NCBI GenBank assembly: GCA_025354615.1
Contig: JANXMO010000357.1
Span: 1 to 9,140 of the forward strand
Direction: 5' to 3'
DNA from: Burkholderiales bacterium
Lineage (GTDB): Bacteria; Pseudomonadota; Gammaproteobacteria; Burkholderiales; Burkholderiaceae_C
Length of the DNA: 9,140 nt
Positions 1 through 7,015 of this stretch are shown here, one piece after another; within the stretch, counting starts at the first letter, position 1; each line of letters starts with the position of its first letter. Position numbers and translations under genes: made by a program. A model generated the notes under the pieces. That model worked only from the letters and a program-made list of their open reading frames with translations, did no database searches and was not told the DNA's origin.

Positions 1-1
1 G

Positions 2-718
2 ACCGATATTCCGTCTACCTTGAGCTGGCCCGCGGACCTTGACACGCACTGGCGTGATCCGCAGCTGTTGCTCAGCCAAACCTGCGGTTATCCGTTGGTC
101 ACCCGGCTGAAAGACGCGGTTCAGGTCGTTGGCGTTTTTCGGTACACCGCGCCGGGTTGCCGTGGCATTCACTACCGAAGCGAGCTGATCGTACGAAGCG
201 ACGACACGGCCCGCAAGCTCGGCGAGCTTCGAGGCCGCGCTGCGGCGCTCAATGCCGTTGATTCGCACTCCGGCGCCAATGCATTGCAGGCACTCGTGGC
301 GCCGCTGGCGGTCAACGGTGTTTTTTTCGGCCGTTGCGTGCTGACGGGTTCGCACCGGCGCTCGATCGAGGCCGTGCAATCAGGGCGGGCCGACATCGCC
401 GCGATTGACTGCGTCACGCTCGCCGGCCTTCGCCAGCAAACGCCTGAACGGCTGCAGCGGCTGCGGGTGCTGGGGTCCACGCCTGCTGCACCGGGGCTGC
501 CGCTGGTGACCGCTGCCGCGACTTCGGCGGCAGAATTGAAATCAGTGCAAAAAGCCTTGGGGCGAGCCTGTGACGACCCGGCGCTGGCCGAGGTGCGGGA
601 AGCGCTTTTCATCGGCGGCTTTGAAATCGCTGCCGCTTCCGCATGGCAGGTGATTGAAGACGTCAGGCGCGCCGCGGCGGGTGTTCGGTGGCCTGAACCG
701 CTTCAGCGCATGTCTTGA
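2..718 (+). CDS. PhnD-like phosphate/phosphonate-type substrate-binding protein, 5' end outside the window
   Basis: The reading frame is open from base 2 to the TGA at 716-718, so the start codon lies before the window; an in-frame TTG at 20 is not a credible start because the family-like sequence is already running there. The fragment resembles the PhnD/COG3221 type of periplasmic-binding-like protein: a segment reading LLLSQTCGYPLVT, then a VDSHSGANAL ligand-loop-like motif, then TGSHRRSIEAV and SGRADIAAIDCV, all in the order expected for this fold. Roughly the first 40 residues of such a protein should be missing, so a signal peptide cannot be assessed. No ABC permease or ATPase gene follows; the next gene is frmA after 182 bp. 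It may be an orphan binding protein, and its ligand (phosphate, phosphonate or another oxyanion) cannot be read from the sequence. Family assignment is fairly secure, function is not. Confidence 0.75.
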   Translation, partial: TDIPSTLSWPADLDTHWRDPQLLLSQTCGYPLVTRLKDAVQVVGVFRYTAPGCRGIHYRSELIVRSDDTARKLGELRGRAAALNAVDSHSGANALQALVAPLAVNGVFFGRCVLTGSHRRSIEAVQSGRADIAAIDCVTLAGLRQQTPERLQRLRVLGSTPAAPGLPLVTAAATSAAELKSVQKALGRACDDPALAEVREALFIGGFEIAAASAWQVIEDVRRAAAGVRWPEPLQRMS

Positions 719-744
719 AGGCAAATGGCAGCGCGGTTTGCGTG

Positions 745-765
745 GCTACGGTGGCACGCCGTAGC
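745..765 (+). other. Short intergenic hairpin after the PhnD-like gene
   Basis: GCTACGG at 745-751 pairs perfectly with CCGTAGC at 759-765 around a 7-nt loop, 27 bases past the stop of the PhnD-like gene. No T-run follows, so it is not a standard intrinsic terminator. It may be a weak terminator, an mRNA-end structure or chance. Confidence 0.3.
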
Positions 766-846
766 AGCGCTTGGCCACGGCCTGCTGTGGACTTGTCCTA
801 TCCTTCTTCAGCCGCGCGCGCGTGGAGTCCATGCCAGCGCTTTTTT

Positions 847-882
847 TGATTGATTGATTGATCGGCTGATCGGCTGATCGGC
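847..882 (+). repeat. Tandem TGAT and TGATCGGC repeats upstream of frmA
   Basis: After a run of seven T (841-847), TGAT occurs four times in a row (847-862), and the last of these opens three consecutive copies of the octamer TGATCGGC (859-882). The array ends 8 bases before the GGAG ribosome-binding site of frmA, so it lies in the 5' leader or promoter region of the formaldehyde genes. Repeats of this kind can change copy number by slippage, and regularly spaced half-sites can also act as operator arrays; which applies here is not visible. Confidence 0.7.
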
Positions 883-889
883 CGTTGTT

Positions 890-893
890 GGAG
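890..893 (+). promoter_or_regulatory. Shine-Dalgarno site of frmA
   Basis: GGAG lies 7 bases before the ATG at 901, which is good spacing and supports that start for the 368-residue dehydrogenase. Confidence 0.7.
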
Positions 894-900
894 CATTCCC

Positions 901-2007
<1,107 letters not shown>

Positions 2008-2019
2008 ACGCCACGGCAC

Positions 2020-2919
2020 ATGCAAAGCCCTGTTGCTGCTGCTGTTGAGGCGTCGCCCATCGCGCCGCTGGAAACCCTGTCCGAGCACGCCTGTTGTGGC
2101 GGCGTGCAGGGCTTTTACCGCCACGCATCGGCTGCGATCGGATTGCCGATGCGCTTTGGCGTCTACCGCCCGCCGCAGGCACTGCAAGACCCTACGGTTG
2201 CGTTGCCCACGCTGGTGTGGCTGGCCGGGTTGACCTGTACCGAGGAAACCTTTGCCATCAAGGCCGGCGCGCAGCGCCTGGCGGCTGAACTGGGCCTGCT
2301 GCTGGTCACGCCCGACACCAGCCCGCGCCACACCGGCATTGCCGCCGCTGATGCGAGTTGGGATCTGGGCCACGGCGCCGGCTTCTACCTGGACGCCAGC
2401 CAAGCGCCGTGGAACGCGCACTGGCGAATGGAAACCTATTTGATGCACGAGCTGCCCGCGCTGCTGGCGGCGCATTTCCCGTTCAGCGTTGACCGCTGCA
2501 GCGTGTTCGGCCACTCGATGGGCGGCCACGGCGCGTTGACGTTGGCGCTGCGCCACCCCGGGCGCTTTCGCAGCGTTTCCGCCTTTGCGCCAATTGCCGC
2601 GCCGCTGCACGCGGCTTGGGGCGTGCAAGCTTTCAGCGCCTACCTCGGCGACGACCGTGCTGCCTGGGAAGCCCACGATGCGACCGCGCTGGTGCAAGCC
2701 GGCCGGCGCCTGCCGGCGCTGCTGATCGACCAGGGTTTGGCGGACAAATTTTTGCTCGAACACCAACTGCAGCCCGAGCGCTTCGAGACCGCTTGCCACG
2801 CCGCCGGGCAAGCGCTGATCTTGCGCCGCCACGCTGGCTACGACCACAGCTACTACTTCATCGCCAGCTTCATCGAAGACCATTTGCGCTTTCACGCGGC
2901 GGCATTGCAGGCGGGTTGA
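2020..2919 (+). CDS. fghA: S-formylglutathione hydrolase (esterase D family)
   Basis: This enzyme hydrolyses S-formylglutathione to formate and glutathione, completing the pathway begun by the dehydrogenase upstream. The 299-residue alpha/beta hydrolase carries the complete esterase D triad: Ser166 in the nucleophile elbow GHSMGGHGAL, Asp242 in DQGLADKF, and His276 in GYDHSYYFIASF. The oxyanion-side motif WLAGLTCTEETF lies at 67-78, and SEHACCGGVQGFYRH near residue 21 matches where related proteins usually begin, so the first ~18 residues are a species-specific extension or the true start is slightly later. The ATG at 2020 has only a weak ribosome-binding site, consistent with coupling to frmA 12 bases upstream. 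Its TGA overlaps the ATG of the next gene. It could equally be named frmB. Confidence 0.96.
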   Translation: MQSPVAAAVEASPIAPLETLSEHACCGGVQGFYRHASAAIGLPMRFGVYRPPQALQDPTVALPTLVWLAGLTCTEETFAIKAGAQRLAAELGLLLVTPDTSPRHTGIAAADASWDLGHGAGFYLDASQAPWNAHWRMETYLMHELPALLAAHFPFSVDRCSVFGHSMGGHGALTLALRHPGRFRSVSAFAPIAAPLHAAWGVQAFSAYLGDDRAAWEAHDATALVQAGRRLPALLIDQGLADKFLLEHQLQPERFETACHAAGQALILRRHAGYDHSYYFIASFIEDHLRFHAAALQAG

Positions 2920-3815
2920 TGGGCGCCGCCGAGATGAATGTCACTGTTGCCTTGACGGCCGCTGTGCCCGCCGCGCTGTCCGTGACCCCGCGGCGCGTGC
3001 ACCTGACACGCCTGATGAGCCTGTGGCGGTCGGCCGGCTGGCCGTGCCGCGACCCGATTGAGATCGACCTGCTGGCGGCAGGCTGGGTCACGCTGTCCAT
3101 CACCCCGCAAGGGCATGAAAGCCTGCGACTGACAGACGCCGGCGTTGCGCTGCTGGCGCAGGCCCGGCAACGCAACCAGCGCTCGTTGAGCGACCACGAC
3201 CGGCTGGCCGAACGGTTCGGCCGGCAGTTGGCGAACGGGGGCCGCATTGTCTGGCGTGAGCTGCCGCTGCGCGCGGCGGTGAACGGCGCCGCGCCGCCTT
3301 CAAACGATGCGTCGGCCGATGTTGCCGCGGCGCTATGGGTCGACGACGGTCCTGACGCAACGGCGGCCCCAGCCGCGGCAACGCCGGCCGCCAGCAAAAC
3401 GCAATGGCGCATGGCCCGCCCCGATTTGTTTTCGGTCCGCAACACGACGGTGCAGGCCTACCTGCAACCCATGGTCCATGAGATCAAGGTCAGCCGCGCC
3501 GATTTGCTGTCCGACCTGCGCCATGAAGCCAAGCGCGAGAGCTACCGCTGGCTGTGCTGCGAGTGCTACTACGTGTTCCCGGCCGACATTGCGCCGGTCA
3601 GTGACATTCCCGAAGCCTTCGGCGTCTGGCTGTTGCGGGGCTCGATTGACGACGGGCACCTGGAGCTGGCACGGCCCGCCCGTCATTCCCCCTGCGAGCT
3701 GCCGTTTGCCGTGTGGATGGCGCTGGCCAAAAGCACGCCCGCGGCATTTGACCTCGAAGCGGCGCAAGGCCAGCTGGGCGATGACGCGGTGCCGTTACCG
3801 CCCGCGCTGCCGTGA
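2919..3815 (+). CDS. MmcB-like DNA-repair-type protein: N-terminal winged helix plus PD-(D/E)XK-like domain
   Basis: This 298-residue protein of uncertain function starts at an ATG whose A is the last base of the upstream TGA (TGATG), a classic translational-coupling junction; an alternative ATG lies at 2934. Residues about 25-85 look like a winged helix-turn-helix (LTRLMSLWRSAGW, then the wing segment LRLTDAGVALLAQ). A low-complexity Ala/Pro/Asp linker covers about 122-160. Residues about 165-270 resemble the MmcB family fold, which is related to PD-(D/E)XK nucleases: RPDLF with Asp169, then HEIKVSRADLLSDLR with Glu188 and Lys190 as the E-x-K, and a Cys-rich WLCCECYYVFP strand. Glu114 in WRELPLR could be the first acidic residue. 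MmcB in alphaproteobacteria is associated with DNA-damage repair; whether this protein cuts DNA is unknown. Family call moderate, function inferred. Confidence 0.7.
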   Translation: MGAAEMNVTVALTAAVPAALSVTPRRVHLTRLMSLWRSAGWPCRDPIEIDLLAAGWVTLSITPQGHESLRLTDAGVALLAQARQRNQRSLSDHDRLAERFGRQLANGGRIVWRELPLRAAVNGAAPPSNDASADVAAALWVDDGPDATAAPAAATPAASKTQWRMARPDLFSVRNTTVQAYLQPMVHEIKVSRADLLSDLRHEAKRESYRWLCCECYYVFPADIAPVSDIPEAFGVWLLRGSIDDGHLELARPARHSPCELPFAVWMALAKSTPAAFDLEAAQGQLGDDAVPLPPALP

Positions 3816-3830
3816 GCCGGCGTGCTTGAA

Positions 3831-3873
3831 GGCCAGCGTCAATCCACCCGACGCAAGGCGGATGGCGCTGGCC
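3831..3873. terminator. Hairpin between convergent genes, candidate bidirectional terminator
   Basis: GGCCAGCG at 3831-3838 pairs perfectly with CGCTGGCC at 3866-3873, and the interior can add ATCC (3842-3845) with GGAT (3860-3863). It fills most of the 65-bp gap between the MmcB-like gene stop and the dps stop, where a two-way terminator is expected. There is no clear T-run on either side, so it may be Rho-assisted or only a 3'-end stabilising structure. Confidence 0.45.
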
Positions 3874-3880
3874 ATTTGAG

Positions 3881-4411
3881 TCACTCTTCAAGCAACGAGC
3901 GCAGCATCCACGCCGTTTGTTCATGCACCGCCAGGCGCTGCGTCAGCAAATCCGCCGTCGGCTCATCGCTTGCATCGTCAGCCAATGGAAAGATGCTGCG
4001 CGCCGTGCGCGCCACTGCCTGGTGGCCTTCGACCAGGATGCGCACCATCTCCAGTGCTTTGGGCGGCGTGGCAGGTGCATCGGCGATCGACGCCAGCGCA
4101 CCGAATTGCGCATACGACCCAGGTGCCGCATGGCCCAGCGAGCGGATGCGCTCGGCGATCGGGTCGACTGCAGCCCACAGCTCGGTGTACTGCGCCATGA
4201 ACATCTGGTGCAGCGTGTTGAACATCGGCCCGGTGACGTTCCAGTGGAAATTGTGGGTCGTCAAGTACAGCGTGTAGGTATCTGCCAGCAGCCGGCTCAG
4301 GCCCCCGGCAATCGCGCTGCGGTCTTTGTCGCTGATGCCGATGTTGATGCTGACGCCGGTTCCCATGGAAGAGGAAAGAGTAGGCAGGGCAAGGGATTTT
4401 TTCTTGGGCAT
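3881..4411 (-). CDS. dps: Dps-family DNA-binding ferritin
   Basis: Dps proteins form 12-subunit shells that oxidise Fe(II) with hydrogen peroxide, store the iron and protect the nucleoid in starvation or oxidative stress. This 176-residue protein has the inter-subunit ferroxidase set with the exact Escherichia coli Dps spacing: His56 (NFHWN), His68 (TLHQM), Asp83 and Glu87 (DPIAERIR). The lysine-bearing N-terminus MPKKK resembles the mobile DNA-binding tails of other Dps proteins. The ATG at 4411 is preceded by AGGA with about six bases between. It is the last gene of the minus-strand block, about 200 bp after the radical SAM gene, so it probably has its own promoter. OxyR, a known activator of dps in enterics, is encoded about 2.6 kb upstream on the same strand, but I found no convincing OxyR site here. 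Confidence 0.95.
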   Translation of the reverse strand: MPKKKSLALPTLSSSMGTGVSINIGISDKDRSAIAGGLSRLLADTYTLYLTTHNFHWNVTGPMFNTLHQMFMAQYTELWAAVDPIAERIRSLGHAAPGSYAQFGALASIADAPATPPKALEMVRILVEGHQAVARTARSIFPLADDASDEPTADLLTQRLAVHEQTAWMLRSLLEE

Positions 4412-4610
4412 GAGGAGTCCTGTTTAAGGCGTGGCGAACGAATGCGGCGTAAAAGTAACCAGTCTATCGGTGCGACATTGGCGGCTGCCTTCTGACCTCG
4501 GCTTGCCCATTCCACTGCTTGCTGTTTTTTGAGCTGCTCGCTCGATCTCTGCGCCAACGCGTTATGCCAATGGCGCGCACAGCAACCTTGACTTCAGTGT
4601 GCCCCAGGCA
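4412..4610 (-). promoter_or_regulatory. dps leader and presumed promoter region
   Basis: This 199-bp gap separates the radical SAM stop from the dps start. It should hold the dps promoter because dps is commonly a stress-controlled single gene. I see no good -35/-10 pair; a TTACTT-like -10 preceded by TGG lies near 4453-4462 on the minus strand but is weak. No small gene with a supportable ribosome-binding site is evident. Confidence 0.35.
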
Positions 4611-5615
4611 TCACGCCCGTTGGCCGGCCAACGCGCCAGCGCTGACCGAACGCGCAGTGCCACATCCTTCACAAGCCTTTGGAATCCGCCCCTGCGCCAG
4701 TTCGCCGGCCAAAGCGCGGCGCTGGCGTTCGGCGTTTTCGAGTGAGCCGTTCACATGGCCGATGGCAAACCGCTGGCTGTCTTTGACAAAGCAGCAGGGC
4801 GTCAGCGCGCCATCGTGGCTCAGGAACAGGCCGTTTTCGAGCCACGGGCACACGGGCTGGCCGGCGGTGCGGCCATACAGCCGCTCGTAGAAGCCGGGTT
4901 GCTGGCGGCGCGCTTGCACGGCCTGCAGGAGTTCGCCGTGGGTGGCGGTGCGCTGGTTGTGTGCCTGCAGTTGCTGGGCGCTGGGCAGTTGCGCAGCCAT
5001 CTCTCGGCTGTAGAAGCGCACGTATTGCGGCATGCGCTGCAGCGGTTGCAGCAGGATGCCGCCGTCCAGCTGCAGCCGGCGATAGAACGGCAGGATGGTG
5101 TCAGCTGCGTCGTTCAAGGTATCGCTCAACACCGTGACGGCCAAGCCAACGGTGGGCTGGTGCAGGCCCCGCTGCGCGCGCCGCCGCATGAAGGCTTCGA
5201 TGCCGCGCTCGACGCGTTCGAACTTGCCGCCGCGGATGGCGCGAAAGCGCTCGGCGTCGGCAGTTTCCATGCTGACGTTGACGCGCGTCAGGCGGTGGTC
5301 GAGCAGGCGCTCGATGGTGTCGTCGGTGAACAGGCTGCCGTTGGTGATGGTGGAGATGCTGACCTGCGGAAAGCGCCGCCGCACCAGATCAATCAACTCA
5401 AAAAACCCCGCGTGCAGCAGCGGCTCGCCTTCACCCTGCAGCTCGACGTGTTCCAGCCCTTCAATGCCATCCAACAGCGTTTGCAGCCGGTGCGCGGCCA
5501 GGTCGCCCTGCGGCAAGTGGCGGCCGGCGCAGAAGCCGCAGCTGTAGTTGCAGCGGGTGGTGGGTTCGATTTGTAGGAAGGGCAGGCGCATGAGCATTGT
5601 CGCTTCAGTGCGCAT
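4611..5615 (-). CDS. Radical SAM/SPASM-domain protein of unknown substrate
   Basis: This is a 334-residue radical SAM enzyme if translation starts at the ATG at 5615; another ATG at 5597 (preceded by GAAG) is nearly as good, and the frame stays open to 5684 but that extension runs into the palindromic repeat and is unlikely. The CX3CX2C motif that binds the SAM-cleaving 4Fe-4S cluster is Cys22, Cys26 and Cys29 (CNYSCGFCAG), preceded by FLQIEPTTR. The glycine-rich LQGEGEPLLH follows at about 59-68, and STITNGSLF at about 88-96 is the usual strand-3 region. The C-terminal third has SPASM-like cysteines (256, 274, 275, 315, 318) that could hold auxiliary clusters. SPASM proteins often modify peptides or act in anaerobic maturation, but no precursor peptide or partner is evident, so the substrate is unknown. 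Confidence 0.85.
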   Translation of the reverse strand: MRTEATMLMRLPFLQIEPTTRCNYSCGFCAGRHLPQGDLAAHRLQTLLDGIEGLEHVELQGEGEPLLHAGFFELIDLVRRRFPQVSISTITNGSLFTDDTIERLLDHRLTRVNVSMETADAERFRAIRGGKFERVERGIEAFMRRRAQRGLHQPTVGLAVTVLSDTLNDAADTILPFYRRLQLDGGILLQPLQRMPQYVRFYSREMAAQLPSAQQLQAHNQRTATHGELLQAVQARRQQPGFYERLYGRTAGQPVCPWLENGLFLSHDGALTPCCFVKDSQRFAIGHVNGSLENAERQRRALAGELAQGRIPKACEGCGTARSVSAGALAGQRA

Positions 5616-5664
5616 ACTCACGGCAGGCTTTGCACTGCTGTAAATAGCCAAAATGGCGTCTCGA

Positions 5665-5835
5665 TTTAGGGAAACGCTGAACAAGTCCCTCGCGGCCGGC
5701 GCATCCTTGCGGTAGGCGGTCTGCGGCGTTGCAAATCCTCGCCATAGCGTTGGCCATGGCGAGGATTTGCGCCTTGCAGCCCCTCCTGCCGCAAGGCGCG
5801 CCGCCTCGCGGTGACTTGTTCAGCGTCGCCTTAAG
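5665..5835. repeat. ~170-bp imperfect palindromic element, MITE-like
   Basis: The left arm (5665-5748) and the right arm (5753-5835) are inverted copies around a GTTG centre. Three blocks stand out: ACGCTGAACAAGTC (5674-5687) with its exact complement at 5813-5826; CCTTGCGG (5705-5712) with CCGCAAGG (5789-5796); and an 18-bp inner stem (5731-5748 with 5753-5770) with one mismatch. The ends read TTTAGG and CCTTAAG, so a TTAA- or TA-like target is possible but a duplication is not clear. It fills most of the 313-bp gene-free stretch 5616-5928 and starts about 50 bases upstream of the radical SAM ATG. A minus-strand open frame crosses it, but this is explained by palindrome composition. No transposase is encoded. 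It may be a non-autonomous transposon, a dispersed intergenic repeat, or a strong transcript hairpin. Confidence 0.8.
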
Positions 5836-5928
5836 TTGCATGTTTTCGATCCGCCGTTTTATAGAGAAGGTATGGCGCAAATGCGATTGACGGGCCCAGT
5901 TTTGGGTTCACGCCAACAAAGTGCTTTC

Positions 5929-6417
5929 TCACGCCTTATCTTCAGTGTCCGTTTGCACCAGTCTGGCCAACTCGTCCTCAATTTCTTGTGCCGTCGGCAG
6001 CTGGGACTGCACTGACAAGGGAAGGTCTTTGGTAATGAATGAACTCACACCCATGGGCTTCTGGATATCGCGCAGCGCATATTCCACATCCAACTTATTT
6101 TTGTCCTTGCACAAAATCAAGCCAATGGTGGGCTGGTCGTCAGCCGTGCGCAGCAGATCGTCCACCGCAGAGAGGTAAAAGTTGAGCTTGCCTACATACT
6201 CTGGTTTAAAGGCGCCAGCTTTGAGCTCAATTACCACATAGCATTTCAAGCGCGCGTGATAGAACAACAGATCTAAAAAGTAGTCTTTACTATTGACCTG
6301 CAGCGGGTACTGCCGTCCTAGAAAAGCAAAGCCTTTACCAAGCTCCAGCAAAAAGCGGGTGATTTGTGCTGCCAGCTGGTTCTCAATGTCGCGCTCTACT
6401 GCCTGTGGGGTCAGCAT
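5929..6417 (-). CDS. DUF1016/YhcG-type nuclease, C-terminal PD-(D/E)XK part (downstream piece of a split gene)
   Basis: This 162-residue frame is the nuclease-fold half of a DUF1016 (YhcG) protein. It contains LELGKGFAFLGRQYPLQV, then KDYFLDLLFYH with Asp49 and CYVVIELKAG with the E-x-K pair Glu64 and Lys66, which are the expected PD-(D/E)XK catalytic residues, then KPEYVGKLNFYLSAVDDLLR and IGLILCKDKNK typical of the family. The ATG at 6417 overlaps the TAA of the N-terminal piece as TAATG, so it could be translated by reinitiation as MLTPQAVERD. In intact family members this sequence continues without a break from DPYVFDF, so the split is a lesion rather than a natural two-gene arrangement. 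Catalytic residues are intact. Base composition is notably AT-richer than surrounding genes, suggesting horizontal acquisition. Confidence 0.85.
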   Translation of the reverse strand: MLTPQAVERDIENQLAAQITRFLLELGKGFAFLGRQYPLQVNSKDYFLDLLFYHARLKCYVVIELKAGAFKPEYVGKLNFYLSAVDDLLRTADDQPTIGLILCKDKNKLDVEYALRDIQKPMGVSSFITKDLPLSVQSQLPTAQEIEDELARLVQTDTEDKA

Positions 6418-6974
6418 TAAAAATCAAAAACGTAAGGGTCTTTCAAACTTTGGTGCACTCGCTCAGATTGCGCTGCAGGCAACGTCTTCGAAAAATTGTT
6501 TACTGCCTGCCCGGTGCGCTCGTGAAACCGCTGCTCAATTTGCCATTCCAAAACGGTGCGGCTCCAACTGTTGTCCAAGCAGGCCTGGGCGTACACCAAT
6601 GCGGTGTCAACCGCTTTCACCTTGGCCAACAGGGTGCGCACATGGCCCCAAGGCATTTGTCCCACAGCCTGTGGGACAGATTCAAACACCGGGTTGAAGA
6701 AAGCATATAGCTGTCGCATTGCAAACAAACTGGTGCGTGAAAAGCCTTTCATACCCGGATAAATGGACTGCAAATCCAACGCCATCCTTTCCACTACCGC
6801 CGCGCCCCAGCCTCGCTCGCTTTGCCATAGCTTCAACTGGCGGCCAATGTCCCAATACAAATTTATTAGCTCGGCGTTGACCGCCCATACCGCACGCGAT
6901 TGGGCAGCCTGAATGCGTTGTTTAATGGACTCCAGCGCCAGTCGATAGTCTGGGTGATGGATGATGTTGCTCAT
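6417..6974 (-). CDS. DUF1016/YhcG-type protein, N-terminal part (upstream piece of a split gene)
   Basis: This 185-residue frame is the DUF1016 N-terminal domain: LINLYWDIGRQLKLWQ, RGWGAAVVERMALDLQ, GMKGFSRTSLFAMRQLYAFF, QMPWGHVRTLLAKV, and NSWSRTVLEWQIEQRFHERTG are all hallmarks of the family. It ends at DPYVFDF followed by TAA, exactly where the intact protein would run into the nuclease domain. The ATG at 6974 (MSNIIHHPDYR) is preferred over a possible upstream TTG near 7019 that overlaps the end of oxyR. The gap from the oxyR stop is 41 bases, so it may be read from the recG-oxyR transcript or a weak local promoter. DUF1016 proteins are PD-(D/E)XK-superfamily members often found near restriction or other defence genes and in mobile regions; their precise role is not settled. 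A perfect inverted repeat lies inside this frame at 6658-6678. Confidence 0.85.
   Translation of the reverse strand: MSNIIHHPDYRLALESIKQRIQAAQSRAVWAVNAELINLYWDIGRQLKLWQSERGWGAAVVERMALDLQSIYPGMKGFSRTSLFAMRQLYAFFNPVFESVPQAVGQMPWGHVRTLLAKVKAVDTALVYAQACLDNSWSRTVLEWQIEQRFHERTGQAVNNFSKTLPAAQSERVHQSLKDPYVFDF
6658..6678. repeat. Perfect 10-bp inverted repeat inside the DUF1016 gene
   Basis: TGTCCCACAG (6658-6667) is followed after one base by its exact complement CTGTGGGACA (6669-6678). It encodes part of the ESVPQAVGQMPW stretch just before the conserved PWGH motif. It could form a hairpin or cruciform, or act as a protein-binding site; it may also be chance within a coding sequence. Confidence 0.6.
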
Positions 6975-7015
6975 GCTGTGGCTTTCAGATGCACTTGAAT
7001 GACAGCTTGCGCGCG

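Noticed and set aside
2030..2048. GTTGCTGCTGCTGTTG triplet repeat at the start of the hydrolase gene
   Set aside because: Short and in frame, within a poorly conserved N-terminal extension; ordinary GC-rich coding repetition.
2616..2918. Upstream extension of the MmcB-like protein to 2616
   Set aside because: It would overlap the 3' third of the S-formylglutathione hydrolase gene in another frame with arginine- and proline-rich shadow sequence; the TGATG start at 2919 is far more plausible.
4447..4467. Possible OxyR site upstream of dps containing ATAG on the minus strand
   Set aside because: Only one ATAG quarter-site is present; the following CTAT, ATAG and CTAT positions at 7-base spacing do not match.
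5616..5684. Upstream extension of the radical SAM protein to an ATG at 5684
   Set aside because: The extension begins inside the palindromic element and adds residues not expected before the FLQIEPTTRCNYSC core; the later ATGs fit better.
5605..5880. 91-residue minus-strand open frame across the palindromic element
   Set aside because: Almost all of it is the inverted repeat itself, with no ribosome-binding site or recognisable domain; better explained as a by-product of the repeat.
5895..5912. CCCA-GTTT-TGGG hairpin downstream of the DUF1016 gene as a terminator
   Set aside because: The stem is only four base pairs and no T-run follows on the minus strand.
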